Assembly (NCBI GenBank): GCA_964016875.1
Contig: OZ024735.1
Span: forward strand, 16,830,934 to 16,894,933
Length of the DNA: 64,000 nt
From: Fallopia convolvulus
Lineage: Eukaryota > Streptophyta > Magnoliopsida > Caryophyllales > Polygonaceae
Reading direction: 5' to 3'
A program made the translations under genes and the position numbers. Each line of letters begins with the position of its first letter. Within the stretch, counting starts at the first letter, position 1. Of the stretch, positions 19,920-32,464 are shown one piece after another. Below the pieces are notes generated by a model, which did not search any database, had not been told where the DNA came from, and saw nothing but the letters and a program-made list of their open reading frames with translations.

Positions 19920-20770
19920 TGACTAAGTCTTCCTTGATGTTCTCTTTTGAAATTTTTGTCTTCCCGTGAGTCTGGCTTATTAAGTTTGACTCTATAGAAA
20001 CGCAAACATTATCTTTAGTTTGCATGATTTCTTCCAATTCCTAATGAGCATGATCTTAGTTTTTGTTACAACCATTTTTTGTAAATGGCTAACGATCGAC
20101 ATTAGTATAGAATATCCGTAATTCTATATTTGAAGAAGGAGATAGTTGAAGGAAGCTTTGCAATTTGAAAACAAGTTTTTCATGTTTTATTTCAAGGGTT
20201 TTAAAGTCTCTATTAAAAGCTCATTTTATAAATGACTTTAAATTTAAAGAGGAACTTTTAAAGTCGAAAAATTGCTTTAATAGATATATGAACTAATTCT
20301 AAACCTCAAAAAGGAGAGTTTAAAAAGTTTTAATTGTAGGATTACAACTTCTAACTCGATTTTACGCGGAGATAAGTTCATCCTATTATCGTTAAAGAAA
20401 AGCTTTGAATCTAAATTCTTTGATTATAAGAATGATGGGTGAAATTATTTGTTACAAAAATTAGATACTGTTTATATATGGTAACCTTTTAGCGAAAAAC
20501 TTTGTTTTAAAACACTTAGATAAGACTTTGTAAATAAACGATTCCGGCTCTAGGAACTTATCGTCTTAGGATTTCCAACTTATTAGGTTCTTTTATATGA
20601 GTTTTGATTTAAAGTTTAAGCGAAAGTGGCTAACTTAGAAATCTCTTTAAAAATACTTGTTACTTAAGTTTTGATGTTTTTGAAAAGAAACTTTTGTTTT
20701 GAAATTTCTTCAAAAATAGAATTTGGACTAAGCAAAAGTTTTAGTAACACATTTTCGGTTTGAAACAAAG
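19920..20770. other. AT-rich non-genic stretch left of the CACTA element
   Basis: I see no ORF or RNA gene. Its composition, read on the minus strand (runs of TTTCAAAA/AAAGTTT), could be the untranslated leader of a gypsy element whose LTR resumes at 44998 beyond the CACTA insertion. This is only a compositional guess. Confidence 0.3.
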
Positions 20771-21360
20771 CACTGCTGGAAAACGCGTCTATAGCCAGAA
20801 AATATTTAACCACGAATTTCGTCGAGGGTAATTTGGGTGGCAACAGCCATAAGTTTAACCACAAATATTTACGTTTGTGGTTATATGGCCATGAAATGTA
20901 CAATTGTGGCTATTTTTGAGGCCGAATAGCCGCGAAAAGAGAGCGCGACTAGATTTGGTTGTAGATTTTTGGCAATATTGTCATGAAAAAAAGCTCGTGG
21001 CTAAAGTTAAGGCCAAATTGACGCGAATGTCTCGCGCAACTAGATTCATTTCTAGTGTAGTAGCTAATTAGCCACGAAAAAAGATTCGAGTGTATATTCA
21101 CGACAAAGTCTGGAGCTAAGTACCCACATCATATTTGTGTCTAGTTTTGTGGTTATTTGTGTGTGTGGTTATCTAAATATTATATTGTCCCCCTCTTCAT
21201 CCTCAATATTTATGGCTAGTTTTGTGGTTATTTTTGTGGTAACATGCAATAATAATATTTGCAAAACCAGTCACGACATTAGCCACAAGTTCTTCATTTC
21301 GAGAGAAATATGCAAAAATAGCCACAAGACTAGCCCAAGTACTTTTCGTTCATGACAACC
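20771..21360. repeat. Left CACTA terminus and subterminal repeats
   Basis: The CACTG terminus is followed by many copies in both orientations of short motifs (ACCACGAATTTCG, TAGCCACGAAAA, TGTGGTTAT). These are the usual binding sites for the CACTA accessory protein. Confidence 0.65.
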
Positions 21361-21820
21361 TGCTCAAAATGCACTTAATGTATGTTTTAAACACCATCTT
21401 GCCCAAACACGCATCAATGTATGTTCCAAACACCATAAACCTTAATTATACAAAGTGCACTTAAAGAGGTCCAAACATGCATCAAGTCATGACTAAATGT
21501 TCCATACACATTCTTGCCTCAAAATACCTTCACAATTGAATGTCATAAGTCTGCTGAAAAAACATATAAAATTTGGGCAAAACCTCGCGCAAAATGCACA
21601 TAATATAAACCTGCCTAAACCTGCCCAAACATATATAAACCTGTCTATCCCAACATAATTGTCAATGTCAACATTCATCCAACATTGTTTTGGCCCGAAA
21701 TTGCCAAAAGATGTCTAAAGGACACAAGCCATCTAAAGTCACATAAATCCATAGACAAGATCCAATAAAACCATAAATGTCAATTCTCCTACTCCTACTC
21801 TTTAACACTTACAATTACAC

Positions 21821-22952
21821 TTACACTTCCTCTTCCTCTTCGTCCTCTTCCTCTTCCTCTTCGTCCTCTTCCTCTTCCTCTTCCTCTTCCTCTTGTTTGC
21901 TACAACCCAGGTCTTCCTCATCGTCACTAGTCAGGTAAATCGCCATCCTTTCATCATCTATGAGTCGGCCATTAAAAATACCATCCAAAAGATGACTCAT
22001 ATTGGGGTCCATGCCACCTTTTCTGAAATGCTTGTAATAGCTGCATTCCTAACAAACAAGAGAAGTGCAAAGGTTAAATAATAAAAACAAAACATAACCA
22101 GTGAAGAAAAAGGTATTAGGCGAACAAAAGCGATTGAAATCATGAATTTCTATTATATGGTGCAAATTTATTAGTTAGGTACCCTAGAATATTTTGTAAT
22201 GATGTTCATAAATAACAACATGATCTTCTCTAAGGCAGAAACATATAATGATGACATGATGTTTTCTAATGAACAATATCGGGTCTTTTAGGAATTAGAA
22301 TCATTACATGACAAAAAAACGAGGAAATCAGATTAATTAACTAAGCAAGCACTCTCACATTGCAGTATTTTACTATAGAAAACTAGTGAATATGTTAATA
22401 AGTATACAAGGAAAGACAAACCGAGAATCTGAGATAAGAGTGAGATTAGAAAAGGAATGAACAAGTAAAAAAAACTAAGTAAAATCAGAAAAAAGATTCA
22501 ACTTGGTACAAAATAGTCCTTTAGAAACACAACAGTCATCGTGGGAGGGAGAAAATCATAGCCTAAAAAGTAGAACTATATCAAGTGAAAGCTACAAAAC
22601 ATAGTAACTCACTTAACATAACAGAAGTAATAACGGTAAACAAGAAAATTTGCACTTACTTTGAACTTCACCGCGCACCACTCGTCATGACCAACAATTT
22701 TCCAAGTACTTGAATCCCACATAATGGCCCCTTGGTGTGGCGGAAATCCCCACCGTATCTTCCAAAGCATGTAAAAGCGATAGTACATTGATCGAGCAGT
22801 GTCTCTTGTACACGGGCACCGACACTCAGCCCGAAAACGCTCATTTACATCACAACCCAGTTAGGGAACTGGGGATCATCCAAGGGAGGACTAAGCTCTC
22901 GAACAATCTTGAGGAAGATAAGCTCTTCCTCATAAGTCCACTTCCTTGGCAT
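21821..22952 (-). pseudogene. Divergent CACTA-borne gene, Myb/SANT-like DNA-binding type
   Basis: There are two exons on the minus strand. Exon 1 (22952 to about 22663) begins MPRKWTYEEELIFLKIV. After a frame disruption at the VVM/NERFR junction (about 22845-22860) it continues with FRAECRCPCTRDTARSMYYRF, WKIRWGFPP and MWDSSTWKIVGHDEWC, then ends FK before a GTAAGT donor. Exon 2 (about 22050-21821) starts ECSYYKHFRKGG after a TTAG acceptor, keeps frame and ends in an 18-plus Glu/Asp tail encoded by GAGGAA repeats. The W…W…W spacing and DEWW-like motif resemble plant Myb/SANT-like domains of transposon-linked proteins. Family assignment is tentative. It may help bind transposon ends, or be a captured gene. 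Confidence 0.5.
21826..21895. repeat. (CTTCCT)n-type microsatellite
   Basis: A run of TCTTCC/TCGTCC units. On the minus strand it encodes the poly-acidic tail of the divergent CACTA-borne gene. Confidence 0.85.
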
Positions 22953-22999
22953 TTCCACAAACTGGGAAGAAAAGAAATGCACCAATTTAAATGTGACAA

Positions 23000-24640
23000 A
23001 ATAAAAGAAATAGAGCAATGAAGTATTTGACAAATAGAAAAAGTGTTTGAGAAAAATAAATAGAGCAATCAAATACATTGTTAATAAAAGGCATAAATGC
23101 ACGCATTCTTATTTCAACTATCATGATCCAAACCTCAATTGACATAAACATTCTTACCTTTCCAAACCTGCTCAAAATGCACTTCAAGACATTCTTATCC
23201 TATTGCTGTTGCAACACACACATCAACCTACTTCAAAAACTACTTCTACTTTTGCTATACCAAATAAATGTAAACAACTTCTACTCAGCAACATTTATCT
23301 TTCTTAAAAGCCAATCAGTTTTAGAATATTCATGATTCGTGGAGATGTTTGTTCTAAGTGAACATTTAGACAAAAATAAACCTTAGATCCAATAGACATG
23401 CAAATCTAAATGCAAATACATTTTTAGGGTTTTAAGACATTGAAATCATTCAAAAGACATGTAAATCATGTCAATCAGTTTCAGATTGACATGCACAAAC
23501 CAACGAGAAAAAGAGTGGAGAGAGATTGAGGCAAGAGACATGCAAATCTAAATGAATTGTGGAGATATTTGCAACCTAAATGAATTAAACATCAGATTGA
23601 CAAAGAGAAAAGGTGTGGGATAGCAAATCTAAGCCAAAAAATCGAGACATTCAACTCTAAGCCAAAAGGAGGCGTACTTGTGAAGAGGTTCGGGGGTATA
23701 CCTGGAGGATCAGAGAAGCTAAGTCGGTGGAGAGACGACGAGTCGACGCCGATGAACACGGGACAAGCTAAGCCGGCGGGGGAAATGGGAGCAAGATCCA
23801 CTCGTGCGTCGTTGATCCCACAGTGAGAAATGGAGGCAAGAAGCAATGGAGGCAAGTGATAATGATAGTTTGGATGTGGTCCCAAAACCCTAAAAGACAA
23901 AGTGGGAATGGGCCTGAAGGAAATGCGAGCCCAATAAAAATTTGAAAGAGCCTGTTAATAGCGCCCAACGTTCAAGTCATCTCCCACATTGATGACTCAT
24001 GGCTTTTTTCGTTGTTCAATTTGCCGGTAAAAAAAGTTGATTCAGCAGCTCATTAAATTATCCATACCCAACCTTCATTCAATAATCTACAACAACAATC
24101 GTACGAACTCAATCTCTTTACGCTACCTTTCTTCACTTTCCCTTCCCATGTCATTTTCATGACACTTTTCTCTCTTATTCCCTCTAATTTCAATTTGTCT
24201 CAAGTAAACAAAATAGATGGAAACCAAGTTTGATTGATTTCTTCTTTTGAATCTGGTATATTCCTGTTCAAGTGGTCAATTTCTCTTCCATTTTTGGTGC
24301 AAGATAGGTTCTTGCTTTTGTGGATAAGTAATTTGCTTATTGGGAAATTTATGAGAAGTAGCCACGAAGTTTGGCCCGAGTTCTTCATTTTGTTACTAAC
24401 AGAGTGGGTCTTGAGGGTCAAAACCATTCTATTGTTTGCCTATCACCCGCAATTGCTTGAATCTGGTAAGTGTGTTATGCTTATGTTTATATTTTTGAGA
24501 ATAACAACATACATTGTAGATTGCAACCTATTTTAAGTGATAAATATTCAGAATTAACCACGAAATTAGCCACCTGTTCTTAATATTTTTTTGTTTTTGA
24601 TCTAGTTATTATTACTTATTTGAATATGTGTACCATATAT
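23000..24640. other. Divergent intergenic / leader region of the CACTA genes
   Basis: This is the spacer between the minus-strand Myb-like gene and the plus-strand transposase, and it must contain both promoters. Pyrimidine-rich segments around 24060-24200 look like a plus-strand leader. I see no other gene. Confidence 0.4.
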
Positions 24641-24643
24641 AAC

Positions 24644-27600
24644 ATGGACAATCGTGAGTGGATGTATGATAGATGGCTTCCTAATGGTGAAGGTTTGAGA
24701 AGAGAATTTTTTTGATGGTGTTGAAACACTCATTACTTTTGCAAAATCTCAACCGAATTTCATGGATGGGGAGAAGATCAAATGTCCTTGTTTCCTTTGT
24801 AAGAATGGCAAATTTCAAGATAAAGACATTGTTCGCCTTCATCTATACAGAAAAGGTTTTGTTGACAGTTATTATTGGTGGACCGCACACGGAGAATCAC
24901 CATTTGTCAACTCACCTCCCTTGGAAGACTTGAATCCTACTTTAAATCCCAATGATATGGATTTCTTTGGGATCGAGATGCATTTATTTGATAACTTGAA
25001 TCCTACTCAAAGAATGGTTTTTAATGCAGCTGGTCCAAGTTTTGTTCCACCTTCGTGGTTTGACCCTAACAATTATATGAATGAGTCAAGTAGTAGCCAT
25101 GTAGAGTTTGAAAATCATGTTCAGGAAGAAGAAATTAACATGGACCAACCGATCAACCATGTTCATGAAGAAGAAATTAGCATGGAACAACCGATCAACC
25201 ATGGTCATGAGGAAATGTCCTTCTTATCTGAGCGCTTCAATGATGTTTTGAGGGAAGCATATCAACCATTATATGACGGTTCTCATGTGTCACAGTTAAC
25301 TACAGTCGGTTCTTTTATGGAGTTAAAGACCAAATACAATATGTCACAGGCTTGATATAGTGCACTTCTCCAGAAAGTCAATGATGTATTGCCAAAAGAC
25401 AACAATTTTCCAAAAAGTTTCTATGAATAGAAGAGGTTGACTAAAGAGTTGGTGTTACCCCAGCAAAAGATACACCTTTGCCCCCAAGGTTGTATGTTGT
25501 TTTGGAAGGATGATGCTGATGCCACTGAGTGCAAATTTTGCAATAGTCCAAGGTATCGACCTTGTTTGTCTCAAAAAAGAAAGCCAATATCTAATAAGGT
25601 GTTGTGGTACTTTCCATTGATCCCACGTTTGTAGCAATTGTATGCTATGGAGGAAACAACTTCAAAGATACGTTGGCATGCTTTACATCAAACAGATGAT
25701 GGGTATATGAGTCACCCATCAGATGCTGAGGCTTGGAAGCATTTTGATAGAACCTTTCAAAGTTTGCATCAGAGATTCGTAATGTGAGATTATGTTTGTT
25801 TTTAGATGGATTTTCCTCATTTGGTAAGTTTGGCAAGACATACTCGACTTGGCTAGTGATTGTCACCCCATACAACCTACGTCCAGATATGTGCATGAAG
25901 GCTCCTTATTTGTTCTTAAGTACCATTGTTCCAGGTCCACAGAATCCAAAGAAGCTAATAGATATTTGTATGCAACCATTGATTGATGAGCTGCTTTTGT
26001 TGTGGAGAGAGGGTGTGCCAACATTTGATATTTCTACGGGAAAAAAATCTATGCGTGCAGCTCTTTTGTGGACAATGAATGATTTCCCTGCGTATGGCAT
26101 CTTATCTAGGTGGAGTACTGCTGGTATTTATTCTTGTCCTCATTGCATGGAGAACACAAAAGCCTTTCTTTTACAACATGGACGGAAGGCTTCATGGTTT
26201 GATTGCCATCGGTGCTTGTTGGAATTAGATCACCCATTCAGGACCTATAGGAGAAACATTTACAAAGGGAGAATGGAGGATCATCCTCCTATTCTGGATT
26301 TATCAAGTCAAGAGATGTGGTAACGTGTTAAGGTTTGCCGACTGCCATGGAGTCTCCACGTGAATATCCAGATGGCTATGGTGAATTTCATAAGTTCACA
26401 AAGAAAAGCATTTTCTGGATGCTTCCTTATTGGACGCATAATTTGCTTCAACACAATCTTGATGTCACACATATTGAGAAAAATGTTAATTAAGGGGAAG
26501 ACAAAAGACAGCATAAGCTCGAGGAAGGACTTGCGCCTATATTGTAATCGCCTAGAGCTACAGGTGGAGGATAACCATAAGGGCCCTAAACCAAAAGCAG
26601 TGTATGCATTACATAGAGAAAAAAAAGATAACCTTGCTTAATTGGTTAAGGTGCTTGAGATTTCCGGATGGGTATGTCTCCAATATTGGTCGGTGTGCAC
26701 AATTGCAAGAGGGTAGACTAATCGGAATGAAAAGTCATGATTGTCACGTGTTCATGGAAAGACTTATACCAATTGCTTTCAAGGAACTTCTACCTATGGG
26801 TGTGTGGGGGCCATTGATAGAATTGAGCTTATTTTTCCAATCATTATGTTCATCCACACTTGAGATGAAATGTGTTGAGGCTTTAGAACGTGTCGCACCT
26901 CTTATATTGTGCCAATTGGAAATGATATTTCCACCATCTTTCTTTGAATGTATGGTGCATCTCATTGTACATTTAGCATATGAGGCAAAATTAGGGGGTC
27001 CAGTACAATACCGATGGATGTATCCACCTGAGCACTTCTTATTCAAGTTGAAAGGGAACATGATGAATCCACAAAAGGTGGAGGCGTCCATAGTGGAATC
27101 ATATTTGTTTGAGGAGATAACGACATTCGCTCGACATTATCCCCAACCTCAAGAATTGTATAAGAGAAAGAAAACTACCATGGAGGAGGAAACCAATTAC
27201 ACTCCTCCTCAAATTTCCATTTTCAACCATCTAGGGCGTGCAAGCGGAAAATGTAAGGTTGTATGGATGACCAAGGGGAGAGATTTTCACGTGGCATGGA
27301 CGTATATCCTACTTAATTGTAGAGAGGTTGACTCTTACGTCGAGTAAGTGACTTTAACTTATATATATATATATATAAATACATGTCAATCTAATTAATA
27401 TCTCACTTTTAATTGTTGTTCATTTTCACATGTAGGGAGTTTCAAAATACGGTAGGACAAGGAGATCCGACCGCTATTGCCAATTGCTTTTGTGATTGGT
27501 TTCATGATTATGTAAGTTTAAATGCACATTGAATATCTTTGGGATGTTATTTTGCATTACATATATATACATATAAAAGTTTCATCAACAATATTACATG

Positions 27601-28343
27601 TTTTGAATAAAAAAGTCCTACACCCCCTAGAAGAGGATCATGTGTTGATACATAGTTTGGCTTGGGGCCCATCCAAAAAGGTTGTGTCATGGCCCGTATA
27701 TTTCAGCAATGGTTATAAATTTTAAATTTTGGAACGTGGTGAAGACAAATTAACCATGCATAGTGGTGTGTGTGTGTGTACAAGCTTCCAACGGTGATAC
27801 ACAATCTGATTTCTTCGGGTTAATAGAACAAAATTTTGAGTTTGAGTTCACCGGATTGCCATCTAAGAAGATTGTCATGTTCAAGTGTTTGTGGTTTAAC
27901 CCTAATGCGAGAGAGACGAAAGTCCATCCAAAATACCATTTTCAGGAGATTAATGTGAAGAGGCGATATAAAAACCATGATCCTTTTGTCTTCGCGCAAC
28001 AATGCATCCAAGTTTACTACGTAGACTTCCCCGGAGCACCCAGAAGCCGTGCAGATTGGAGATATGTGTGTAAGACAAAGCCTCGAGCTAGAGTTGAGTA
28101 ACAATGGACAGAGAGAAAGGAGGATGAGCCAAGTGATTTAGATCCATTACAACCGGAGGAATTTGAGATTGATGGATTTGCAGGGTCGTCAATTCACTCA
28201 TTACCGTTACATCTTAATGATCCACTTTCTTTGCAAGAAGAAGCATACGATGTTCAAAGTGATGAGGATAACTCGGACATTGCAAATGATGACGAAGAAG
28301 ATGATTTTCCATCAGATTCAAGTTCCGAAAATTATGAGTGGTA
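24644..28343 (+). pseudogene. CACTA transposase (TNP2 / Transposase_21, with DUF4216)
   Basis: The start is MDNREWMYDRWLPNGEG, typical of TNP2-like CACTA transposases. A run of seven T at 24705-24711 shifts the frame. It then reads KCPCFLCKNGKF, LHLYRKGFVDSYYWW and, further on, KIHLCPQGCMLFWKDD, a DGFSSFGK catalytic-core region, GILSRWSTAGIYSCPHC, LRFPDGYVSNIGRC, GMKSHDCHVFMERL and GGPVQYRWMYPPEHFLF. After at least one intron (27346-27435, with a TA repeat) comes a DUF4216-type C-terminus (FKCLWFNPNARETKVHPKY, DPFVFAQQCIQVYYVD) and an acidic tail ending near 28343. In-frame stops (for example 25353-25355) and several frameshifts between 25700 and 26650 make it inactive. The protein would bind and cut the element ends. 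Confidence 0.82.
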
Positions 28344-28599
28344 ATTCATCTTATCCTAGTTTAATTTATTTTATATCAACATGATTTTCCTTTTGCAAAA
28401 TATGATTTGTAATTTATTTTCTACCAAAATTATTTTTCTACTAGGAGTGAAAATTATACTAGAATGGAAAATTCATTTAGGAGGGAAAGTTCATCTCGGT
28501 TGAAATCAAGGAGGGAAAAATTGAGTCATTTGGCGGGTTAGATATTTGACTAGGAGGGAAATTTTGAGTGATTTTGGGCTCAAAATACACCCCAAGCCC

Positions 28600-29397
28600 A
28601 TCAATTATCACTTGTCTCATATCTGAACTTGGTGCAAGCACTCGCTAACCCTAGCTCTCATTTGCACCTCACTTTCCCAGACGCCTCTCCCTCTCTTTGG
28701 TTTGAGCTCTCTCACGAAAGATTTGGTTCGATCTCTCTGGAGAAGTCTGGTTCGAGCTCTCTTCAGGTTCTCTCTCCCTCCCTTGATGGCTCTCCCTCTT
28801 TGGTTTTGTTTGGTTCTAGATCTGATATGGCTTGCACCCACTCTCCAACCCTTGATGTATGTTATTTGTTTTGGAATTTTGAGATTAAGAACCTGAAAGT
28901 TTGGTTCGAGATGTGTGTTTGAGAACTTGAATGGTGATGTTGTGGAATTTAGGGTTCTATTTTGCTTCTCCTTATGTTAAATTGCTTCTCTTTGGTTCAT
29001 TATGTCGATTTTTAGGGTTTGAATTTGCATGTCTTTCATTTTGTAGAGTTGGGGTTTAATCGTTTCATGCTTTAGGAACAAAATATTGCTTCTCCTTGCT
29101 TCTCCTTGCTTCTACCTAATTCTCCTTGCTTGCCTTTCATTTTTAGACTCGGGTTTAATTTTTTGGTGTGTGTCTAGGGAAGATCAGCTTTTCATGCTTT
29201 AGGGTTCAAAATGGTGTTGCTTGTCTTGCATGTGCTCAACTCCTTATGTGAAATTGGTTTAGCTTGTCTTGCATTCACAGAAATTGGTGTTGCTTCTCCT
29301 TATGTGCATTTGGTTCTCTTTGGTCCATCTTATGTCTTTACTGCATTTCATAACTTCATTGTTTTTGGTATGTTGTTTTGCAAGGTTTGGTTGAATC
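28600..29397 (+). other. Leader / first-intron region of the second CACTA gene
   Basis: This is a non-coding, pyrimidine-rich stretch between the two CACTA genes. Positions 28765-28960 are partly duplicated at 43120-43280. Short repeats of GCTTCTCCTT occur at 29090-29130. I see no protein domain. Confidence 0.4.
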
Positions 29398-29599
29398 ATG
29401 AGTCACCTTAGAAGCACAACACGAGGACGAGCCTAAAATCTCAACTGCAACTTCGCTCGTGCTCCTCGTACTTCTTCGGAGCAGATTCTTCAAAGTCCTA
29501 AGAGACCTCCTCGGTTACAAGCAACCCTCCCGGTTCGTAGTAGTTCAAGATTTAAAAAAGTTGCCCAACAACAAGTTTCTCCACAACATGTTATCCTTC

Positions 29600-30392
29600 T
29601 GTTAGAAGATTTAGAGTTTCGATGGTTCCAGGAAAGTCAGTGACTCCGAGTTTGCAAGTCGAGTCGACGACTTGGCAAAGTCACTGACATGACCAACTGG
29701 CGAGAAAACTATTTAAGGAAGGAACGCACAGATTGTGTGCGTGCATTTGGAGACAGTTGTGCCGTTCTATTTTAGGAGAAGATCATCACAAAGTGCTAAA
29801 ATTAGATGAAGACGATTTGCTCTCCTAGAATACTTTATTGTATGCGTCTTTGATATATTTGGAAAGATATGTAAAGATTGAGTGTGTGTCATTTCCCTAA
29901 TCGAATGGGATTGATACACATGAGATCTCTCTTGCCCTAGTTAAATACCTTAGTGTTTAGGATAGAAGGCAAGACTTTGAGTGTCACTTGCAATTCTAGT
30001 AACAAAGAAAGAGTGAACTTGTGCGTGAGATTTGTACGAGTTATGTGTCGATTGTTCTTAGGCGTAGTGTGAGATTGAGAGTGAGAGTGCAAAGGTAGAG
30101 CGTGGTTCAAGGGTGTGGGATTCATTCTTGTACACGGGAGAGCTTTGTAAACACTCAAGAAATCAATAGAGCGAGTCTAAGGACTCTTAAAATCCGACCA
30201 AGTGAGAAGCTTGGAAGGGAGTGGTTTTTCTCTAAGTAAACTAGTTGGTTTACAAGGAGTTTCCACTATACATCGCTTGTCATTGACTGTTGGTAACGTT
30301 TGTTTTTCCTGTTTGGTTATTCCGCTGCTTTACTACTCAAAGTCGACGACTTCGCAAGAGTCGCCGATCGTTTAAGTACTAACGATCCTACA
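29600..30392 (+). repeat. 5' LTR of the SIRE-like element
   Basis: This is a 793-bp copy of 39586-40380 with only scattered differences. It starts TGTTAGAAGATTTAG and ends CGATCCTACA. It contains AGTCNNTGACT/GTCGACGACTT-type palindromes near both ends. Confidence 0.92.
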
Positions 30393-30394
30393 AT

Positions 30395-30407
30395 TGGTAT
30401 TAGAGCC
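30395..30407 (+). promoter_or_regulatory. Primer binding site (initiator tRNA-Met)
   Basis: TGGTATTAGAGCC lies two bases after the 5' LTR. It differs at one base from the canonical copia primer site TGGTATCAGAGC. Confidence 0.88.
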
Positions 30408-30448
30408 AAGGCTCTAGATTTTGTTTTTTGTACTTCTCTTACAGGAAA

Positions 30449-32456
30449 ATGACTTCAACCAACACTGCTATCAACGACTCTTTCTGGAAGCCTCCAATCC
30501 TCAATGTTGGAGAGTATAATTGGTGGGTTGAACAGATGAAGACCCACATCTGCTCTCTTGATGATCAGTTGTGGAAGGTGATTGAACTAGGTCCGGAAAC
30601 CTTTCTCGAAAAGGATGGAAAGACGAAAAAAGCCATGGCTGAGTACGATGGTGTTGATTTCAAGAAGTTTGAAAAGAATGCTAGAGCAAAGAAGGTGCTC
30701 CATCATGCTCTCACTGACGGTGACCTCAAGAAGGTGATTGGATACACGACTGCAAAATAAATCTGGGATGCTCTAAAAATACTTCATCAAGGCAATGATG
30801 ATGTAAAGAAGGATAGAATCATAAGTCTCGAAGGAGAATATGATAATATCTTTCAAGGAAAAGGAGAGTCTCTTCGTGACTATCACTCCAGGTTTCATAC
30901 GCTTGTGAATCAATTGGAGTTCCTTGGTGAGAAAATTCCTCAATGGAAACAAACCAACAAGCTGATCTCGGGATTGCACAAGAGTTGGGACAACATTGCT
31001 TCGTCCCTACTCACTCAAAAGGAAACCAAGTTGTTGACTTTGGAAGATCTTGTTGGATAACTTACCATGTATGGAGGCATTCAGCAAAGAAGAGTGGAAA
31101 GACTTGACTCAGAGAAAGTCAAGAACATTGCTCTCAAAGTCGAAAGAGCTTTTGACTTGGCTCAGGGAGACGATGACACTGAAGGAGTAGATGAGGATGT
31201 TGCTCTCATCTCTAAGGCTATTAAAAGACTGTGGAACCGCAACAAAGCTCCTGTCAAGACTCCAAAATCAAGCAACGAAGGAAAGGATATGAAGGATGTC
31301 ATTTGCTATCAATGTCAGGCTAGGGGACACTTTGCCAAGCAGTGTCCAAAAAGAAAAAGTGGAGAGGTTGACAAAGGAATGATGGCAACTTGGGATATGT
31401 CCGACGATGATGATGAAGTGGCGCCGGCAAGAGGAAACTGTTGTATGGCCATTGAAGACAAATCATCCCAAGAGGTAAATGACTTTGAACTCTCTTCTCT
31501 TCTCGCTAAAAAGTCTAGAGAACAGTTGATTGCTATCATCGAAAAGCTTGGAACTCAGGTCACTAAGTTAAGAGAAAAAGTGGAAGATAAGAAGAAATAA
31601 TCTCCAATCTTTTCGATGATAACAAAATCTGGTCCTCTAAAGCTATTGAATTGGAAAAGATTTCGTCTCCTAAGTCAATGACTTGTGAGTCCTGTCGAAC
31701 TCAAAGACCCAATTGGTCGACCTGCAAAAGCAAGTTGAGGACTTGGAAAAACAAGTCACTGACCTAGAAGGTGAAAGGCTTATGCTTAGGCTCGGTCATG
31801 CTAAACTATCCAAAGGACTAGAAGATCAAAAGGTTGATGATGAGACTAAAAGAAAAAGGTGGCTAGATGAGTTTGTTGCTAAAAAGGCTCAAGAGGTAAG
31901 AAATGACTATAAAAAGAAATTTTTGAAGGAGATTAATAGGTCTGGGATTGGATATGCTCGTGCACCCAACACTCAGGGTACCAAACACGCTCCCTTTTTG
32001 TCTAAAGGTAAAGCCCCTATAGGTAGTGACAATGCAAGTTGCTCTACTAATGTGGTGGCTAAACAAGACAAAGGGAAGCAACAATGGTATCATGATCAAA
32101 AGGTGCACAAAATATGGCAAAAACAAACCCAGAACTCGGCTCCATCACAAATTGATTTTCAATCACGTATCAACAACAAACCCATCTATCTGGGCTACAA
32201 CAAGTATGTTGGCCTAAAGTCTCACAAGACATGTTGGTATTGCGGCAAGCCTGGTCACTACCAACATGATTGTCACAAAAAGGCAAGATATGATGAAAAT
32301 GCAAGGTCACAAACTCTGAATGACAGTTTTGACAAATTTGTTCTCATTGACTGTCCTCAAAGATCTCTGTGTGCTAGTTGTAACAAGTCTTGTCCTAGAA
32401 ACTACTATGTTGTCAAACCCAAAGGAGTTAGACAACTCTGGGTTCGTAAGAACTAA
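30449..32456 (+). pseudogene. SIRE-like Gag with two CCHC knuckles, disrupted
   Basis: The start is ATG 30449 (MTSTNTAINDSFWKPPILN), with the copia Gag pattern YNWWVEQMKTHI. TAA codons interrupt the frame at 30758 and 31058. The frame then continues to the first zinc knuckle, CYQCQARGHFAKQCP (about 31303-31350). A frameshift between 31600 and 31713 leads to a Gln/Lys-rich coiled-coil segment and a second knuckle, CWYCGKPGHYQHDC (about 32230-32275). Gag would assemble the particle and bind RNA. Confidence 0.8.
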
Positions 32457-32464
32457 TTCTTTCA

